Below are positions 52,111-59,633 of a stretch of 64,000 nt of DNA, piece after piece. The stretch comes from Bog-113 sp963752695. Lineage in GTDB: Bacteria > Acidobacteriota > Terriglobia > Bryobacterales > Bryobacteraceae. The notes beneath the pieces were generated by a model that was given only the letters and a program-made list of their open reading frames with translations, ran no database searches and had not been told where the DNA came from. The translations under genes were made by a program, and so were the position numbers. The DNA is taken from contig CAVVZB010000003.1 of the NCBI GenBank assembly GCA_963752695.1, forward strand, positions 372,001-436,000, written 5' to 3'. Each line of letters starts with the position of its first letter. The stretch's first letter is position 1.

Positions 52111-52413
52111 GTGGAGTCCACTAATCGCAAACTGATTCGTCCGTCGATTACCGAAATGAAGGATCCGGGAGCTCCACCCCGTAAGACCGCTCAAAAAAAG
52201 CCTATCCCGCCCGATCAGACCAACGCCGAAAACTTCTATTACGTTAAGCAGATGCAGACCAAGACCCTGATGGTCTTCGTGCTGAAAGACGGAGAAATGC
52301 TGAAGGGTGTTATCGAGTGGTATGACAAGACCTGCCTAAAGGTAAACCGCGATGGTGAGCCCAACATTCTGCTCTATAAGCCGAATATCAAGTACATGTA
52401 TAAGGCGGATTGA
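52111..52413 (+). CDS. hfq: divergent RNA chaperone Hfq
   Basis: Protein of 100 residues from a GTG at 52111, behind an AAGG ribosome site; an upstream in-frame ATG at 52030 would add an unlikely basic leader. The N-terminal 40 residues are a charged tail ('SITEMKDPGAPPRKTAQKKP'); then comes an Sm fold: 'ENFYYVKQMQTKTLMVFVLK', 'DGEMLKGVIEWYDKTCLKVN', 'NILLYKPNIKYMYKAD'. The Sm2 'YKH' motif of classical Hfq is 'YKP' here. Acidobacterial Hfq proteins of this long form exist. Expected to bind small RNAs and U-rich or A-rich tracts as a hexamer. Confidence 0.82.
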   Translation: MESTNRKLIRPSITEMKDPGAPPRKTAQKKPIPPDQTNAENFYYVKQMQTKTLMVFVLKDGEMLKGVIEWYDKTCLKVNRDGEPNILLYKPNIKYMYKAD

Positions 52414-52431
52414 GAACAGACCATTCGTAAG

Positions 52432-52905
52432 TCAGGCCGGGCGCTCCCGCAATCGCAGTCGATACTCGCGCCGTTCTCCGGCTTGCTCATAGCGCCGCTT
52501 TTCGTCGTCGGTTTCAGGGATAACGGGCGCCACGAGAGCGGGGGTTCCAGCGCGGTCAACGGCCACGAAGGTCAGATACGCGGATGACATGTGGTGCATG
52601 TCGCCGCGAATCAGATCTTCCACGAACACCTTCACGCCTACTTCCATCGATGAGCGGAACACGCGATTCACGGCTGACCGGATGAGCACCAATTGCCCGA
52701 TCCGCACGGGACGCAGAAAGTTCATGTGGTCGATGCTGGCCGTCACGCACGGCTGCCGCGAGTGCCGCATCGCCGCCATCGCCCCGGCTAGATCCACCAG
52801 GTGCATCACCTTCCCGCCAAGCAGATTCCCTAAGCCATTCGCGTCATTGGGCAGAGCCAATTCCGAATATTCCGAGTAAGATTCCCGCACGAACTTCCCA
52901 TCCAT
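52432..52905 (-). CDS. acyl-CoA thioesterase, hotdog fold (YciA type)
   Basis: Protein of 157 residues. The hotdog-fold motif and ligands are 'ANGLGNLLGGKVMHLVDLAG', 'AMAAMRHSRQPCVTASIDHM', 'NFLRPVRIGQLVLIRSAVNR' and 'MEVGVKVFVEDLIRG', the pattern of hexameric acyl-CoA thioesterases such as YciA and eukaryotic ACOT7. They release free fatty acid from acyl-CoA. The C-terminus is Arg-rich. It converges on hfq and diverges from the small TPR gene, with only 23 bases between the two starts. Confidence 0.9.
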   Translation of the reverse strand: MDGKFVRESYSEYSELALPNDANGLGNLLGGKVMHLVDLAGAMAAMRHSRQPCVTASIDHMNFLRPVRIGQLVLIRSAVNRVFRSSMEVGVKVFVEDLIRGDMHHMSSAYLTFVAVDRAGTPALVAPVIPETDDEKRRYEQAGERREYRLRLRERPA

Positions 52906-52928
52906 CGCTCTAGTCTAAGCTGGAGCCA

Positions 52929-53240
52929 ATGAGTACAGGTCGATTGGAAGTGTTGAAGACAATGCTGGCCCATGATCCAAACAACAGCTTTGCGAGGTAT
53001 GGAGTCGCGATGGAATACAAGAATGCGGGCGATTTAACCAGCGCGGTCGAAGAATTCGAGCACCTAGTCGCGATCGATTCAAACTATGTCGCGGCGTACT
53101 TTCATGGTGGTCAATCCCTTGAAAAGCTTGGCAGGGTGGACGCTGCCCGCGCAATTTACGAGCGAGGATTGTCCGCATGCGGCCGCATTGGCGACGCGCA
53201 TACGGGGGCGGAGATTCAGGCGGCTTTGGATTTATTGTGA
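52929..53240 (+). CDS. small TPR protein (103 aa)
   Basis: Protein of 103 residues made of about three tetratricopeptide helices pairs: 'RLEVLKTMLAHDPNNSFARY', 'GVAMEYKNAGDLTSAVEEFE', 'YVAAYFHGGQSLEKLGRVDA' and 'ARAIYERGLSACGRIGDAHT'. No signal peptide, so cytosolic. It probably mediates a protein contact; no partner is known. Stops 4 bases from the convergent ssb stop. Confidence 0.8.
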   Translation: MSTGRLEVLKTMLAHDPNNSFARYGVAMEYKNAGDLTSAVEEFEHLVAIDSNYVAAYFHGGQSLEKLGRVDAARAIYERGLSACGRIGDAHTGAEIQAALDLL

Positions 53241-53244
53241 AGCT

Positions 53245-53736
53245 TTAGAACGGCACGTCGTCGTCAGTAATTCCCTGACCGTAATCGTCCGGTGCCGGTT
53301 GAGGAGCTTTCTGACGAGGAGCGCTGCCGCGAGGCGAAGACACGGGTGCTTGCGAGAACTCGTCCCGGCCCCCGCCTTGGCCGCCGAACTCGCCACCCGC
53401 GTTTTGGCCACCGAGCAGAAGCACGTCGGACGCGACTACCTCGGTGCTATAGACCTTCTTGCCGTCCTTATCGTCGTAACTGCGCGTCTGTAGTCGGCCT
53501 TCCACATAGACCTGTTTGCCTTTCACCAGATATTGCGAAAGATTTTCGGCCTTCCACAGAACGATGTTGGTCCAGTCCGTCTCTTCTTTCCACTCGCCGG
53601 ATTGGGCATCTTTACGGCTCCAGTTAGTGGCTACGGAAAACTTGGTTACGGCGGCACCGCCGGGGGTGAACTTGGTCTCCGCGTCTTTCCCAAGACGGCC
53701 GATGAGAATCACTTTATTAACGCTGCGGGATGCCAT
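53245..53736 (-). CDS. ssb: single-stranded DNA-binding protein
   Basis: Protein of 163 residues. The OB fold covers about 1-110 ('NKVILIGRLGKDAETKFTPG', 'VTKFSVATNWSRKDAQSGEW', 'TDWTNIVLWKAENLSQYLVK', 'GKQVYVEGRLQTRSYDDKDG'), followed by a Gly/Gln-rich linker and the acidic tip 'GITDDDVPF' that recruits partner proteins. All features of a housekeeping SSB. Encoded at the end of a minus-strand run behind the HhH protein gene, not beside rpsF/rpsR. Confidence 0.96.
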   Translation of the reverse strand: MASRSVNKVILIGRLGKDAETKFTPGGAAVTKFSVATNWSRKDAQSGEWKEETDWTNIVLWKAENLSQYLVKGKQVYVEGRLQTRSYDDKDGKKVYSTEVVASDVLLLGGQNAGGEFGGQGGGRDEFSQAPVSSPRGSAPRQKAPQPAPDDYGQGITDDDVPF

Positions 53737-53760
53737 ATTTCCTCACGCTAACACAAAAGG

Positions 53761-54141
53761 CTATTTCTGTTTGGCTACGATCAGATCTTTCACTTTCTCG
53801 TAGGTGGCGGCGGGAACGATGTTCCGCGTCTTCAATTGCGTCTTCTGCTTATACGGGCGGCCCGCTACGATCTTGGCGGCATATGCGTCGCCAACACCAG
53901 GGAGCGCTTTCAAATCGCTCAAGGACGCGCTATTGACATCAACCAGTTTGGAGGCTGGTTTTGCAGCAGGCGCGGCGGCTTTGGCAGGCGCTGCCGTCGA
54001 CTTCTTTGCAGATGCGGCGCTGGATGTGGCGGGGGCAGTTGAGCTGGCGCCCTTCGCGGGAGCAGCAGTTGGCGCCTGTGCAAAAGTCAGAGCGGCGCCC
54101 ATGGCGATCAAGGAAAGGAAAGTGTTTCTAAGTTGTTTCAT
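53761..54141 (-). CDS. exported ComEA-like helix-hairpin-helix protein
   Basis: Protein of 126 residues with a signal peptide ('MKQLRNTFLSLIAMGAALTF'), a long Ala/Ser/Lys low-complexity region (about 25-65) and a C-terminal helix-hairpin-helix DNA-binding motif ('KLVDVNSASLSDLKALPGVG', 'DAYAAKIVAGRPYKQK'). The HhH pattern and location after a leader match ComEA, the periplasmic DNA receptor of natural transformation, though the usual SLBB region is missing. Other exported HhH proteins with unknown ligands also exist, so uptake of DNA is a possibility only. Confidence 0.82.
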   Translation of the reverse strand: MKQLRNTFLSLIAMGAALTFAQAPTAAPAKGASSTAPATSSAASAKKSTAAPAKAAAPAAKPASKLVDVNSASLSDLKALPGVGDAYAAKIVAGRPYKQKTQLKTRNIVPAATYEKVKDLIVAKQK

Positions 54142-54165
54142 CCGAACTATCCTATCTCGATTCGC

Positions 54166-54543
54166 TTAGCGTTCGACGGGAAGTCCCGAAGCCTCGTATG
54201 CCGTCCAGCCGCCGTCGAGAGAGAGCAGGTTGGTATACCCCATCTTCTGTAATGCCGCCGTGGCCAACGCCGACCGGTAGCCACCGCCGCAGTAAAGCAC
54301 CACGCGCGTGTCCTTCTCCGGGATCTCGGTCTCTATATCCCGCTCGATAATGCCTTTACTTAAGTGTTTAGCGCCCGCGGCATGCCCTGCGGCATATTCG
54401 TGATCTTCGCGGACATCGACCATCAGATGGGACTCGCCGCGCTCGCGCATGGCCAGGTACTCCGCGATGTCGATCTCGTGGATTTCATTCTTAGCTGCAG
54501 CGACCAAAGCCAGAAACCCGGGCGTATGCGGACGGGTCATCAT
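54166..54543 (-). CDS. rhodanese-like domain protein
   Basis: Protein of 125 residues with one rhodanese domain ('EIDIAEYLAMRERGESHLMV', 'DVREDHEYAAGHAAGAKHLS', 'VVLYCGGGYRSALATAALQK', 'MGYTNLLSLDGGWTAYEASG'). The active-site loop 'CGGGYR' keeps the catalytic Cys. Rhodaneses transfer sulfane sulfur; single-domain ones serve in thiosulfate handling or as protein partners. It overlaps the murA stop by 4 bases (ATGA), so it is translated with the cell-wall genes. Confidence 0.9.
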   Translation of the reverse strand: MMTRPHTPGFLALVAAAKNEIHEIDIAEYLAMRERGESHLMVDVREDHEYAAGHAAGAKHLSKGIIERDIETEIPEKDTRVVLYCGGGYRSALATAALQKMGYTNLLSLDGGWTAYEASGLPVER

Positions 54544-55805
54544 GCTTCCACCCTCCGGATGTTAGCGCCTACCGCGGCCAGTTTTTGCTCGATACTCTCA
54601 TAACCGCGGTCGATGTGATAAACCCGGTCGATCACCGTCTCGCCCTGCGCTACCAGCGCGGCCAGCACCAGTGACGCGCTCGCCCGCAAGTCGCTCGCGA
54701 TTACACCCGCTCCAGTCAAAAGCTTCTTGCCGGCCACGATCGCCATCCGCCCTTCCAGACGGATGTTCGCACCCATCCGCGCCAACTCCTGTGCATGCAT
54801 GAAGCGGTTTTCAAAGATGGTCTCCGTGATCATGGAGATCCCATCGGCTTGCGTCATAAGCGCCATGTACTGAGCCTGCAAGTCGGTCGCGAAACCCGGA
54901 AACTCCTCGGTCGTCATATCGATTGACTTCAATGTCCCCGAACCGGAAACATGCACCGTATCGGCGCCTTCCACGACGACGTGGATCCCGGCTTGTTGCA
55001 TCTTTTGCATGAGCGCGTCTAGATGTGCGGGAACACAGCGAGTCACGCGCAAGTCGCCTCCGGTGATGGCGCCCGCAATCATATAGGTTCCGGCTTCGAT
55101 CCGATCCGCAATCACTTCATGGGGTGTCGCGGTGCCGTGCAGTTTATCGACTCCGACGATGGTCAGAGTGGAGGTGCCCACGCCATCGATTTTGGCGCCC
55201 ATGGCGATCAGCAGCTCGCACAAATCGCCAACCTCGGGCTCGCGCGCGGCATTCTCGATCACGGTTTCACCGCGCGCGAGCGTCGCCGCCATCACCAGGT
55301 CTTCGGTGCCGGTCACGGTGATGCGATCGAACTTGATATGTGCGCCCCGCAATCCATCCGGCGCGACGGCTTCGATATAGCCGTACTCCTGGTTGATCAC
55401 CGCGCCCAGCTGTTCCAACCCGGTCAAGTGAAAGTTGATCGGTCGCGCGCCGATCTGGCAACCGCCAGGAACCGACACACGAGCCCGGCCCGCCCGCGCT
55501 ACTAACGGCCCCAACACCAGGCTGGAAGCCCGCATGGTCTTAACCAGTTCATAGGGCGCTTCCGGCGAGACGATCGTGCTGGTCTGCGCCTGAACCACTC
55601 CATCCTTTTCGGTGACTGTCGCGCCGATATCGACCAGCAAGCGCACCATCGTGCGGATGTCGCGAACGCGAGGAACCCGCGTCAGCTCTACCTTATCTTC
55701 GGTAAGTAGGACTGCCGCGAGCGCCGGTAGAGCTGAGTTCTTGGAGCCGTTGGTCTCGATCACGCCATTGAGGGGCGTGCCGCCTTCAATAACAAATTTA
55801 TCCAT
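54540..55805 (-). CDS. murA: UDP-N-acetylglucosamine 1-carboxyvinyltransferase
   Basis: Protein of 421 residues, the normal MurA length, from the ATG at 55805 ('MDKFVIEGGTPLNGVIETNG'). It has 'SKNSALPALAAVLLTEDKVE', the catalytic-Cys loop 'GRARVSVPGGCQIGARPINF' and the 'AGTYMIAGAITGGDLRVTRC' block, with 'RVYHIDRGYESIEQKLAAVG' near the end. It adds enolpyruvate to UDP-GlcNAc in the first committed step of peptidoglycan synthesis and is the fosfomycin target when the Cys is present, as here. Overlaps murQ by 8 bases and the rhodanese gene by 4. Confidence 0.97.
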   Translation of the reverse strand: MDKFVIEGGTPLNGVIETNGSKNSALPALAAVLLTEDKVELTRVPRVRDIRTMVRLLVDIGATVTEKDGVVQAQTSTIVSPEAPYELVKTMRASSLVLGPLVARAGRARVSVPGGCQIGARPINFHLTGLEQLGAVINQEYGYIEAVAPDGLRGAHIKFDRITVTGTEDLVMAATLARGETVIENAAREPEVGDLCELLIAMGAKIDGVGTSTLTIVGVDKLHGTATPHEVIADRIEAGTYMIAGAITGGDLRVTRCVPAHLDALMQKMQQAGIHVVVEGADTVHVSGSGTLKSIDMTTEEFPGFATDLQAQYMALMTQADGISMITETIFENRFMHAQELARMGANIRLEGRMAIVAGKKLLTGAGVIASDLRASASLVLAALVAQGETVIDRVYHIDRGYESIEQKLAAVGANIRRVEA

Positions 55806-56643
55806 GTTGTCGTTTGCTTTCCTGCGCCAATGAGATGGCGGCGCGCACCACGTTTCCGGCGCGCTCCAGATAGCCGGAGGCTTCCGCTTCCGAGACTTCG
55901 GCTGCGTCCCGAACGATGCGCCGCGCACGGTCTTTCAATTTTGCATTCGTGGGCTGCACGTTCACCATAAAGTTGCTGTAAACGTACCCGGCGCGGATCA
56001 TGCTGCCCGTGGTCAGCATGTTCAACACTAGCTTGGTCGCTGTCCCGGCTTTCAAGCGGGTAGACCCGGTGATCACCTCGGGCCCGGTCAAGGGCGTAAT
56101 CGCGATGTCCACCGCGCCGGCTAACTCCGAATCCGGCGTGCAACTGATCCCGACCGTAACCGCGTTCCGCTCGCGCGCCAGATGGACGGCGCCCAATACA
56201 TAAGGGGTGCGGCCGCTGGCTGCAATTCCCACGACTACGTCATTTGGCCCGACGTGCCGTTCCTGCAGGTCGGCGCGGCCAGCGTCAAAGCTGTCCTCCA
56301 CGCCTTCGCTGCTGCTGGTTAAAGCGCCGGCTCCACCCGCGATAATGCCTTGCACCCGTTCTGGCGGCACGTTGAATGTCGGCGGGCATTCGGAAGCATC
56401 CAACACGCCCAGACGGCCGCTGGTTCCGGCGCCGACATAGAACAGGCGTCCTCCCTGTTCAAAACGCTGAACGATGACGTTGACAGCCGTTGCGATCCGC
56501 GGAATTTCCAGCCGAACCGCCTCCGCCACGCCTGCATCTTCGCGATTGATTAACGCCAGCATCTCTTCAGTCGAGAGCTTATCGATGTTCGCAGTTGCCG
56601 GATTGCGCTGCTCGGTCAGAAGCGTTTCGAGAACTTCGGACAT
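55798..56643 (-). CDS. murQ: N-acetylmuramic acid 6-phosphate etherase
   Basis: Protein of 281 residues from the ATG at 56643 ('MSEVLETLLTEQRNPATANI'). A SIS-fold sugar-phosphate domain has 'RLFYVGAGTSGRLGVLDASE', 'CPPTFNVPPERVQGIIAGGA', 'ALTSSSEGVEDSFDAGRADL', 'GPNDVVVGIAASGRTPYVLG' and 'EVITGSTRLKAGTATKLVLN'. MurQ removes lactate from MurNAc-6-phosphate during wall recycling. Its pairing with murA joins recycling and synthesis of wall sugars. It starts 2 bases after the upstream lipoprotein gene stop. Confidence 0.96.
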   Translation of the reverse strand: MSEVLETLLTEQRNPATANIDKLSTEEMLALINREDAGVAEAVRLEIPRIATAVNVIVQRFEQGGRLFYVGAGTSGRLGVLDASECPPTFNVPPERVQGIIAGGAGALTSSSEGVEDSFDAGRADLQERHVGPNDVVVGIAASGRTPYVLGAVHLARERNAVTVGISCTPDSELAGAVDIAITPLTGPEVITGSTRLKAGTATKLVLNMLTTGSMIRAGYVYSNFMVNVQPTNAKLKDRARRIVRDAAEVSEAEASGYLERAGNVVRAAISLAQESKRQHG

Positions 56644-56645
56644 TA

Positions 56646-57254
56646 CTAGTGGAGAGTCTCCACGTAGGCGCCGGTTGTCGCATCGACCAGGATCGACAAT
56701 TGGCTGGTGCTGGCGCTTTCGCCCCACATCACTCGCCAAGCCGCGTTGCCGTAGCCGCCGGTTTGCGCCAGCTGGTAAGTGATGGTCATGCCGGGGTTCT
56801 TGGCCTCGAACGTCGCGGCCTTGGTCATCGCGGTCTTATAAGCGGCATCGGAATCGATCTTCGCCGCAGCGATTGGAAAGGGATGCGTGGCGCGATTCGG
56901 CGCGCTCCAGCTGGCCGCCTTTCCGGCCGTGATTCCCTGATGCAGACTGGAGGACGCTTCTTCCACCGAATAGGTGTAGGTCTGCGACTGTTGCAGCGAC
57001 GGCGATACGAAGGTGACCTGCCAAGCCCCGGATTTTCCGGGCTGTGGTTTGACGTCCGCTAGGTGCATGCTGGTGAATTCATAAACCTGGGCATCGGGCG
57101 CCCATTGATGGGAGTAATTGAACATCTGATAAAGGGCGTGCAGCCCCGTCACCGGTTCAGGCGGCGCTTCCGCCTTCTTCGACTCGCTCGCGCTGGGGCC
57201 GCAGCTCACCAGCAACACCGTTAGGGCAGCACACGCGGCCAAAGGTTTTGTCAT
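56646..57254 (-). CDS. lipoprotein with PepSY-like region
   Basis: Protein of 202 residues from the ATG at 57254, with a GGAAAG ribosome site and a lipoprotein signal (TVLLVSCGPS; Cys at about residue 18). The rest has two repeat-like parts: 'QVTFVSPSLQQSQTYTYSVE' and 'MTITYQLAQTGGYGNAAWRV' with 'LSILVDATTGAYVETLH', a beta-rich pattern like PepSY-type domains. Envelope-located. The gene leads the murQ-murA-rhodanese unit, with only 2 bases to murQ, so it may help in wall turnover. Confidence 0.75.
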   Translation of the reverse strand: MTKPLAACAALTVLLVSCGPSASESKKAEAPPEPVTGLHALYQMFNYSHQWAPDAQVYEFTSMHLADVKPQPGKSGAWQVTFVSPSLQQSQTYTYSVEEASSSLHQGITAGKAASWSAPNRATHPFPIAAAKIDSDAAYKTAMTKAATFEAKNPGMTITYQLAQTGGYGNAAWRVMWGESASTSQLSILVDATTGAYVETLH

Positions 57255-57352
57255 AAATTTCTTTCCGTCCGCCGGAATACAGTGCGGCATTCGCACTGTA
57301 TAGAGGTGTAACATACGTGGCCCGTGGCGAGGAATTTGGGTAGTGTCCTTTG

Positions 57353-57364
57353 GTACCATGGTAC
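57353..57364 (+). promoter_or_regulatory. perfect 12-base palindrome, candidate operator
   Basis: GTACCATGGTAC is a perfect inverted repeat that ends 10 bases before the start of the ribbon-helix-helix-like gene and about 100 bases from the divergent lipoprotein gene. The position suits an autoregulatory operator. Chance occurrence cannot be excluded, and no binding data are implied. Confidence 0.4.
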
Positions 57365-57374
57365 ATTGGTAGAT

Positions 57375-57617
57375 ATGGAAGTCGAACGCATCCAAACTGG
57401 CGTCCGCATGGAAAAGCACCTCGTTAAGGTTTTGAAAGCACTAGCGGAATTGAAGGACATGACTTTGGGCGATTTGCTCGAGGGAATTGTGCTCCACGCC
57501 TTTGAAGGAAGGACGGCATTTTCGGCACAGACCCTGAAAGAAATCGAGCAGTTCCGAGCCATCTATGGCCTTCAACTACGCGCCGTCGACAGCCACAAAT
57601 TGAAGGAGCGGAAATGA
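57375..57617 (+). CDS. small ribbon-helix-helix-like protein
   Basis: Protein of 80 residues from the ATG at 57375 ('MEVERIQTGVRMEKHLVKVL'). The pattern of a basic strand, 'RIQTGVRMEKHLVKVLKALA', then 'ELKDMTLGDLLEGIVLHAFE' resembles the short strand-helix-helix DNA-binding fold seen in antitoxins and small repressors. The following gene starts on the ATGA overlap. With the palindrome just upstream, autoregulation is a sensible guess. No toxin motif is visible in the partner gene. Confidence 0.65.
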   Translation: MEVERIQTGVRMEKHLVKVLKALAELKDMTLGDLLEGIVLHAFEGRTAFSAQTLKEIEQFRAIYGLQLRAVDSHKLKERK

Positions 57618-58150
57618 ATCGGATCCCAAGAGTCATTCTGACCATCGCGGGCTTGCTCCCGTCTCAACTCACTCGCGCCCCGGCGCAGGAAGTCGCTGCT
57701 GCGGCCCACGTGAGCAACACCTTCCATTTTGTGGTTTCAGCGCCAATCAGCCAGACCGCGCCGCTGTTCGGCCCAGAAGGCGAACGGTGCTGGGCGGGCG
57801 AACATTGGCGCCCCGAGTTCATCTATCCCCATCCCGGCAAAGACATCCAAGGAGCGGTCCTTATCGTGACCCACGGAGATCACAAGAGCGTCTGGGTGAA
57901 TACCGTTTTCGACATTCCCGGGGGGCACATGCAATATGTCTCCTTAGTGCCCGGCGCTTTGGTCTTCACTGTGGAAGTCAAGCTCAAGGTGATCGATACA
58001 TCCAAGACGAGCGTCGAAGTCACCTATGTGAGAACGGCATTGGATCCCGCTTGGAATGAGCATGTGCGGTCCATGGGCACGAGCGATGCCGCAAGTGGAC
58101 CCGGCTGGCAGCATGACATTGGGGAATGCTTGAAAAGAAGCAGGTCTTGA
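57614..58150 (+). CDS. exported SRPBCC-like protein
   Basis: Protein of 178 residues with a signal peptide-like start ('MNRIPRVILTIAGLLPSQLT'). The rest reads like a START/SRPBCC lipid-binding fold: 'NTFHFVVSAPISQTAPLFGP', 'GAVLIVTHGDHKSVWVNTVF', 'MQYVSLVPGALVFTVEVKLK' and 'SKTSVEVTYVRTALDPAWNE'. Ligand unknown. It overlaps the upstream RHH-like gene by 4 bases (ATGA), so the pair is a two-gene operon with the palindrome in front. A terminator-like hairpin follows its stop. Confidence 0.72.
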   Translation: MNRIPRVILTIAGLLPSQLTRAPAQEVAAAAHVSNTFHFVVSAPISQTAPLFGPEGERCWAGEHWRPEFIYPHPGKDIQGAVLIVTHGDHKSVWVNTVFDIPGGHMQYVSLVPGALVFTVEVKLKVIDTSKTSVEVTYVRTALDPAWNEHVRSMGTSDAASGPGWQHDIGECLKRSRS

Positions 58151-58158
58151 TCAACGAC

Positions 58159-58181
58159 TCTCCCCGTGGGAGATTAATTTA
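58159..58181 (+). terminator. hairpin terminator after the SRPBCC-like gene
   Basis: TCTCCC (58159-58164) pairs with GGGAGA (58168-58173) around a CGT loop and is followed by TTAATTTA. It stands nine bases after the stop codon of the 57614-58150 gene, a plausible short intrinsic terminator. The following 280 bases up to the next gene show no convincing coding frame. Confidence 0.55.
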
Positions 58182-58460
58182 GGACGAATGGGATCTTTAG
58201 CCGAATTCGCCCCGAGCCCTTGAGCGCGTCTTACGCTTGTTGCGTCGGAAACGAAAACCTATATAGAGTACTGGTGCGGAGACGATGAAACTCACCCCTC
58301 GAATGCGATTGTTGAACAAACAATGGTTGAGGGGCCACTCAAAAGCCGCCGTATCCGAGCGTGCAAGTCACAAACGTCCCCTGTTCCGTACACCTTGTAA
58401 GTGAGCCCAGAGATCAAGCCATTTTGGCGCTGGCTGCATTCCCGGTGTAACATAGTGGGC

Positions 58461-59633
58461 GTGTGGCGGGGAAGTTTGGGCGTTCCGGGTGCCGCGAACC
58501 TAGCGGCGATATTGCTGATACCATTCGCCGCGCACGGCCAGATCGGTGGGCCCAAGAGCAGCCCGGTCTTCCTTCCAACTACCAAACCGACAACTAATAA
58601 TCCCAACGAACTCGGGCGTGCCGCTGCTGCCGCAGGACTCTACGTGGAAGGCAAGGTCGTTGTCCAGGACGGGGGCGAAGTGCCTCTAAATGTAGTCATC
58701 GAGAAGGTCTGCGGATCGCGCCGGACGGCTTTGGGCTATGCCGACCACAAAGGCAGCTTCAGCGTCAAACTGAGCGGGAACAATCTGGCGTCTCTTGTAG
58801 ACGCAAGTGACGACTCGCGAACGCAATTGGGCAACCCTCCCTCGGCGGCCAGAGAACAAGGCGGGGCCAATCTGATGGGTTGTGAGTTGCAGGCGGTTAC
58901 CGCGGGATATCGTTCCGCATCCATCAACGTTGGATCGCAGCGCTTGATGGATAACCCGAACGTGGGAACTCTGATCATTCGCCGGATTGCGACTGGTTCG
59001 GGCACCATGGTCAGCCAGACGATGCTGGCCGCCCCTAAGAACGCTCTAAAGGCTTACGAACACGGTATGGACGACTTGCGAAAAGGCAATCTCGCCGCAG
59101 CCGAGAAGGATTTTCAAAAGGCCGTCGCTCTGCATCCCACTTTCGCAAATGCCTGGTATGAGCTCGGGCACCTTAGTCTGTTGCAGCAGGGGGTGAGCGC
59201 TCGCGCCGACTTAGACAAAGCGTTAGCCGCCGACGCCAAGTATCTTCCGCCTTATACGGATCTCGCCATACTGGCATACCGGGAAAAGAACTGGGAAGAA
59301 ACGATCAAGGTCACCGACCAGGGGTTACGCCTCGATTCATCCGGCTCGCCCGAGCTTTACTATTACAATGCCGCCGCGCAGTTCAATCTGCGCAACCTGA
59401 GCCAGGCTGAAAAGAAGGCGCGAGACGCTGTGCGGGTGGACTATACGCACTCGGTACCCCGAGCTCCACAGCTTCTGAGCTATATCCTGGCCAGCAAGGG
59501 TGACTACGCGGGCTCCGTGGAGCAGATGCGCGCTTACCTTGCGAGCGGCCTTGATCCCGCCGAGGCCGAACGCTCGCGCAAACAGCTGGGCGCTCTGCAG
59601 GCGAAAGCCGATGAAGTCGCCAAGAAGCAATAG
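58461..59633 (+). CDS. exported TPR protein
   Basis: Protein of 390 residues if read from the GTG at 58461, which gives a good leader ('V-WRGSLGVPGAANLAAILL' to 'PFAAHGQ'); a GTG at 58401 would add 20 residues. The first part (about 60-200: 'VEGKVVVQDGGEVPLNVVIE', 'ASINVGSQRLMDNPNVGTLI') looks like a beta-sandwich similar to the carboxypeptidase-regulatory type. The C-terminal part (about 210-390) has four TPR-like units ('NALKAYEHGMDDLRKGNLAA', 'TFANAWYELGHLSLLQQGVS', 'LYYYNAAAQFNLRNLSQAEK'). Like the 28.7-kb protein in plan, so possibly a paralogue in role. Confidence 0.78.
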   Translation: MWRGSLGVPGAANLAAILLIPFAAHGQIGGPKSSPVFLPTTKPTTNNPNELGRAAAAAGLYVEGKVVVQDGGEVPLNVVIEKVCGSRRTALGYADHKGSFSVKLSGNNLASLVDASDDSRTQLGNPPSAAREQGGANLMGCELQAVTAGYRSASINVGSQRLMDNPNVGTLIIRRIATGSGTMVSQTMLAAPKNALKAYEHGMDDLRKGNLAAAEKDFQKAVALHPTFANAWYELGHLSLLQQGVSARADLDKALAADAKYLPPYTDLAILAYREKNWEETIKVTDQGLRLDSSGSPELYYYNAAAQFNLRNLSQAEKKARDAVRVDYTHSVPRAPQLLSYILASKGDYAGSVEQMRAYLASGLDPAEAERSRKQLGALQAKADEVAKKQ

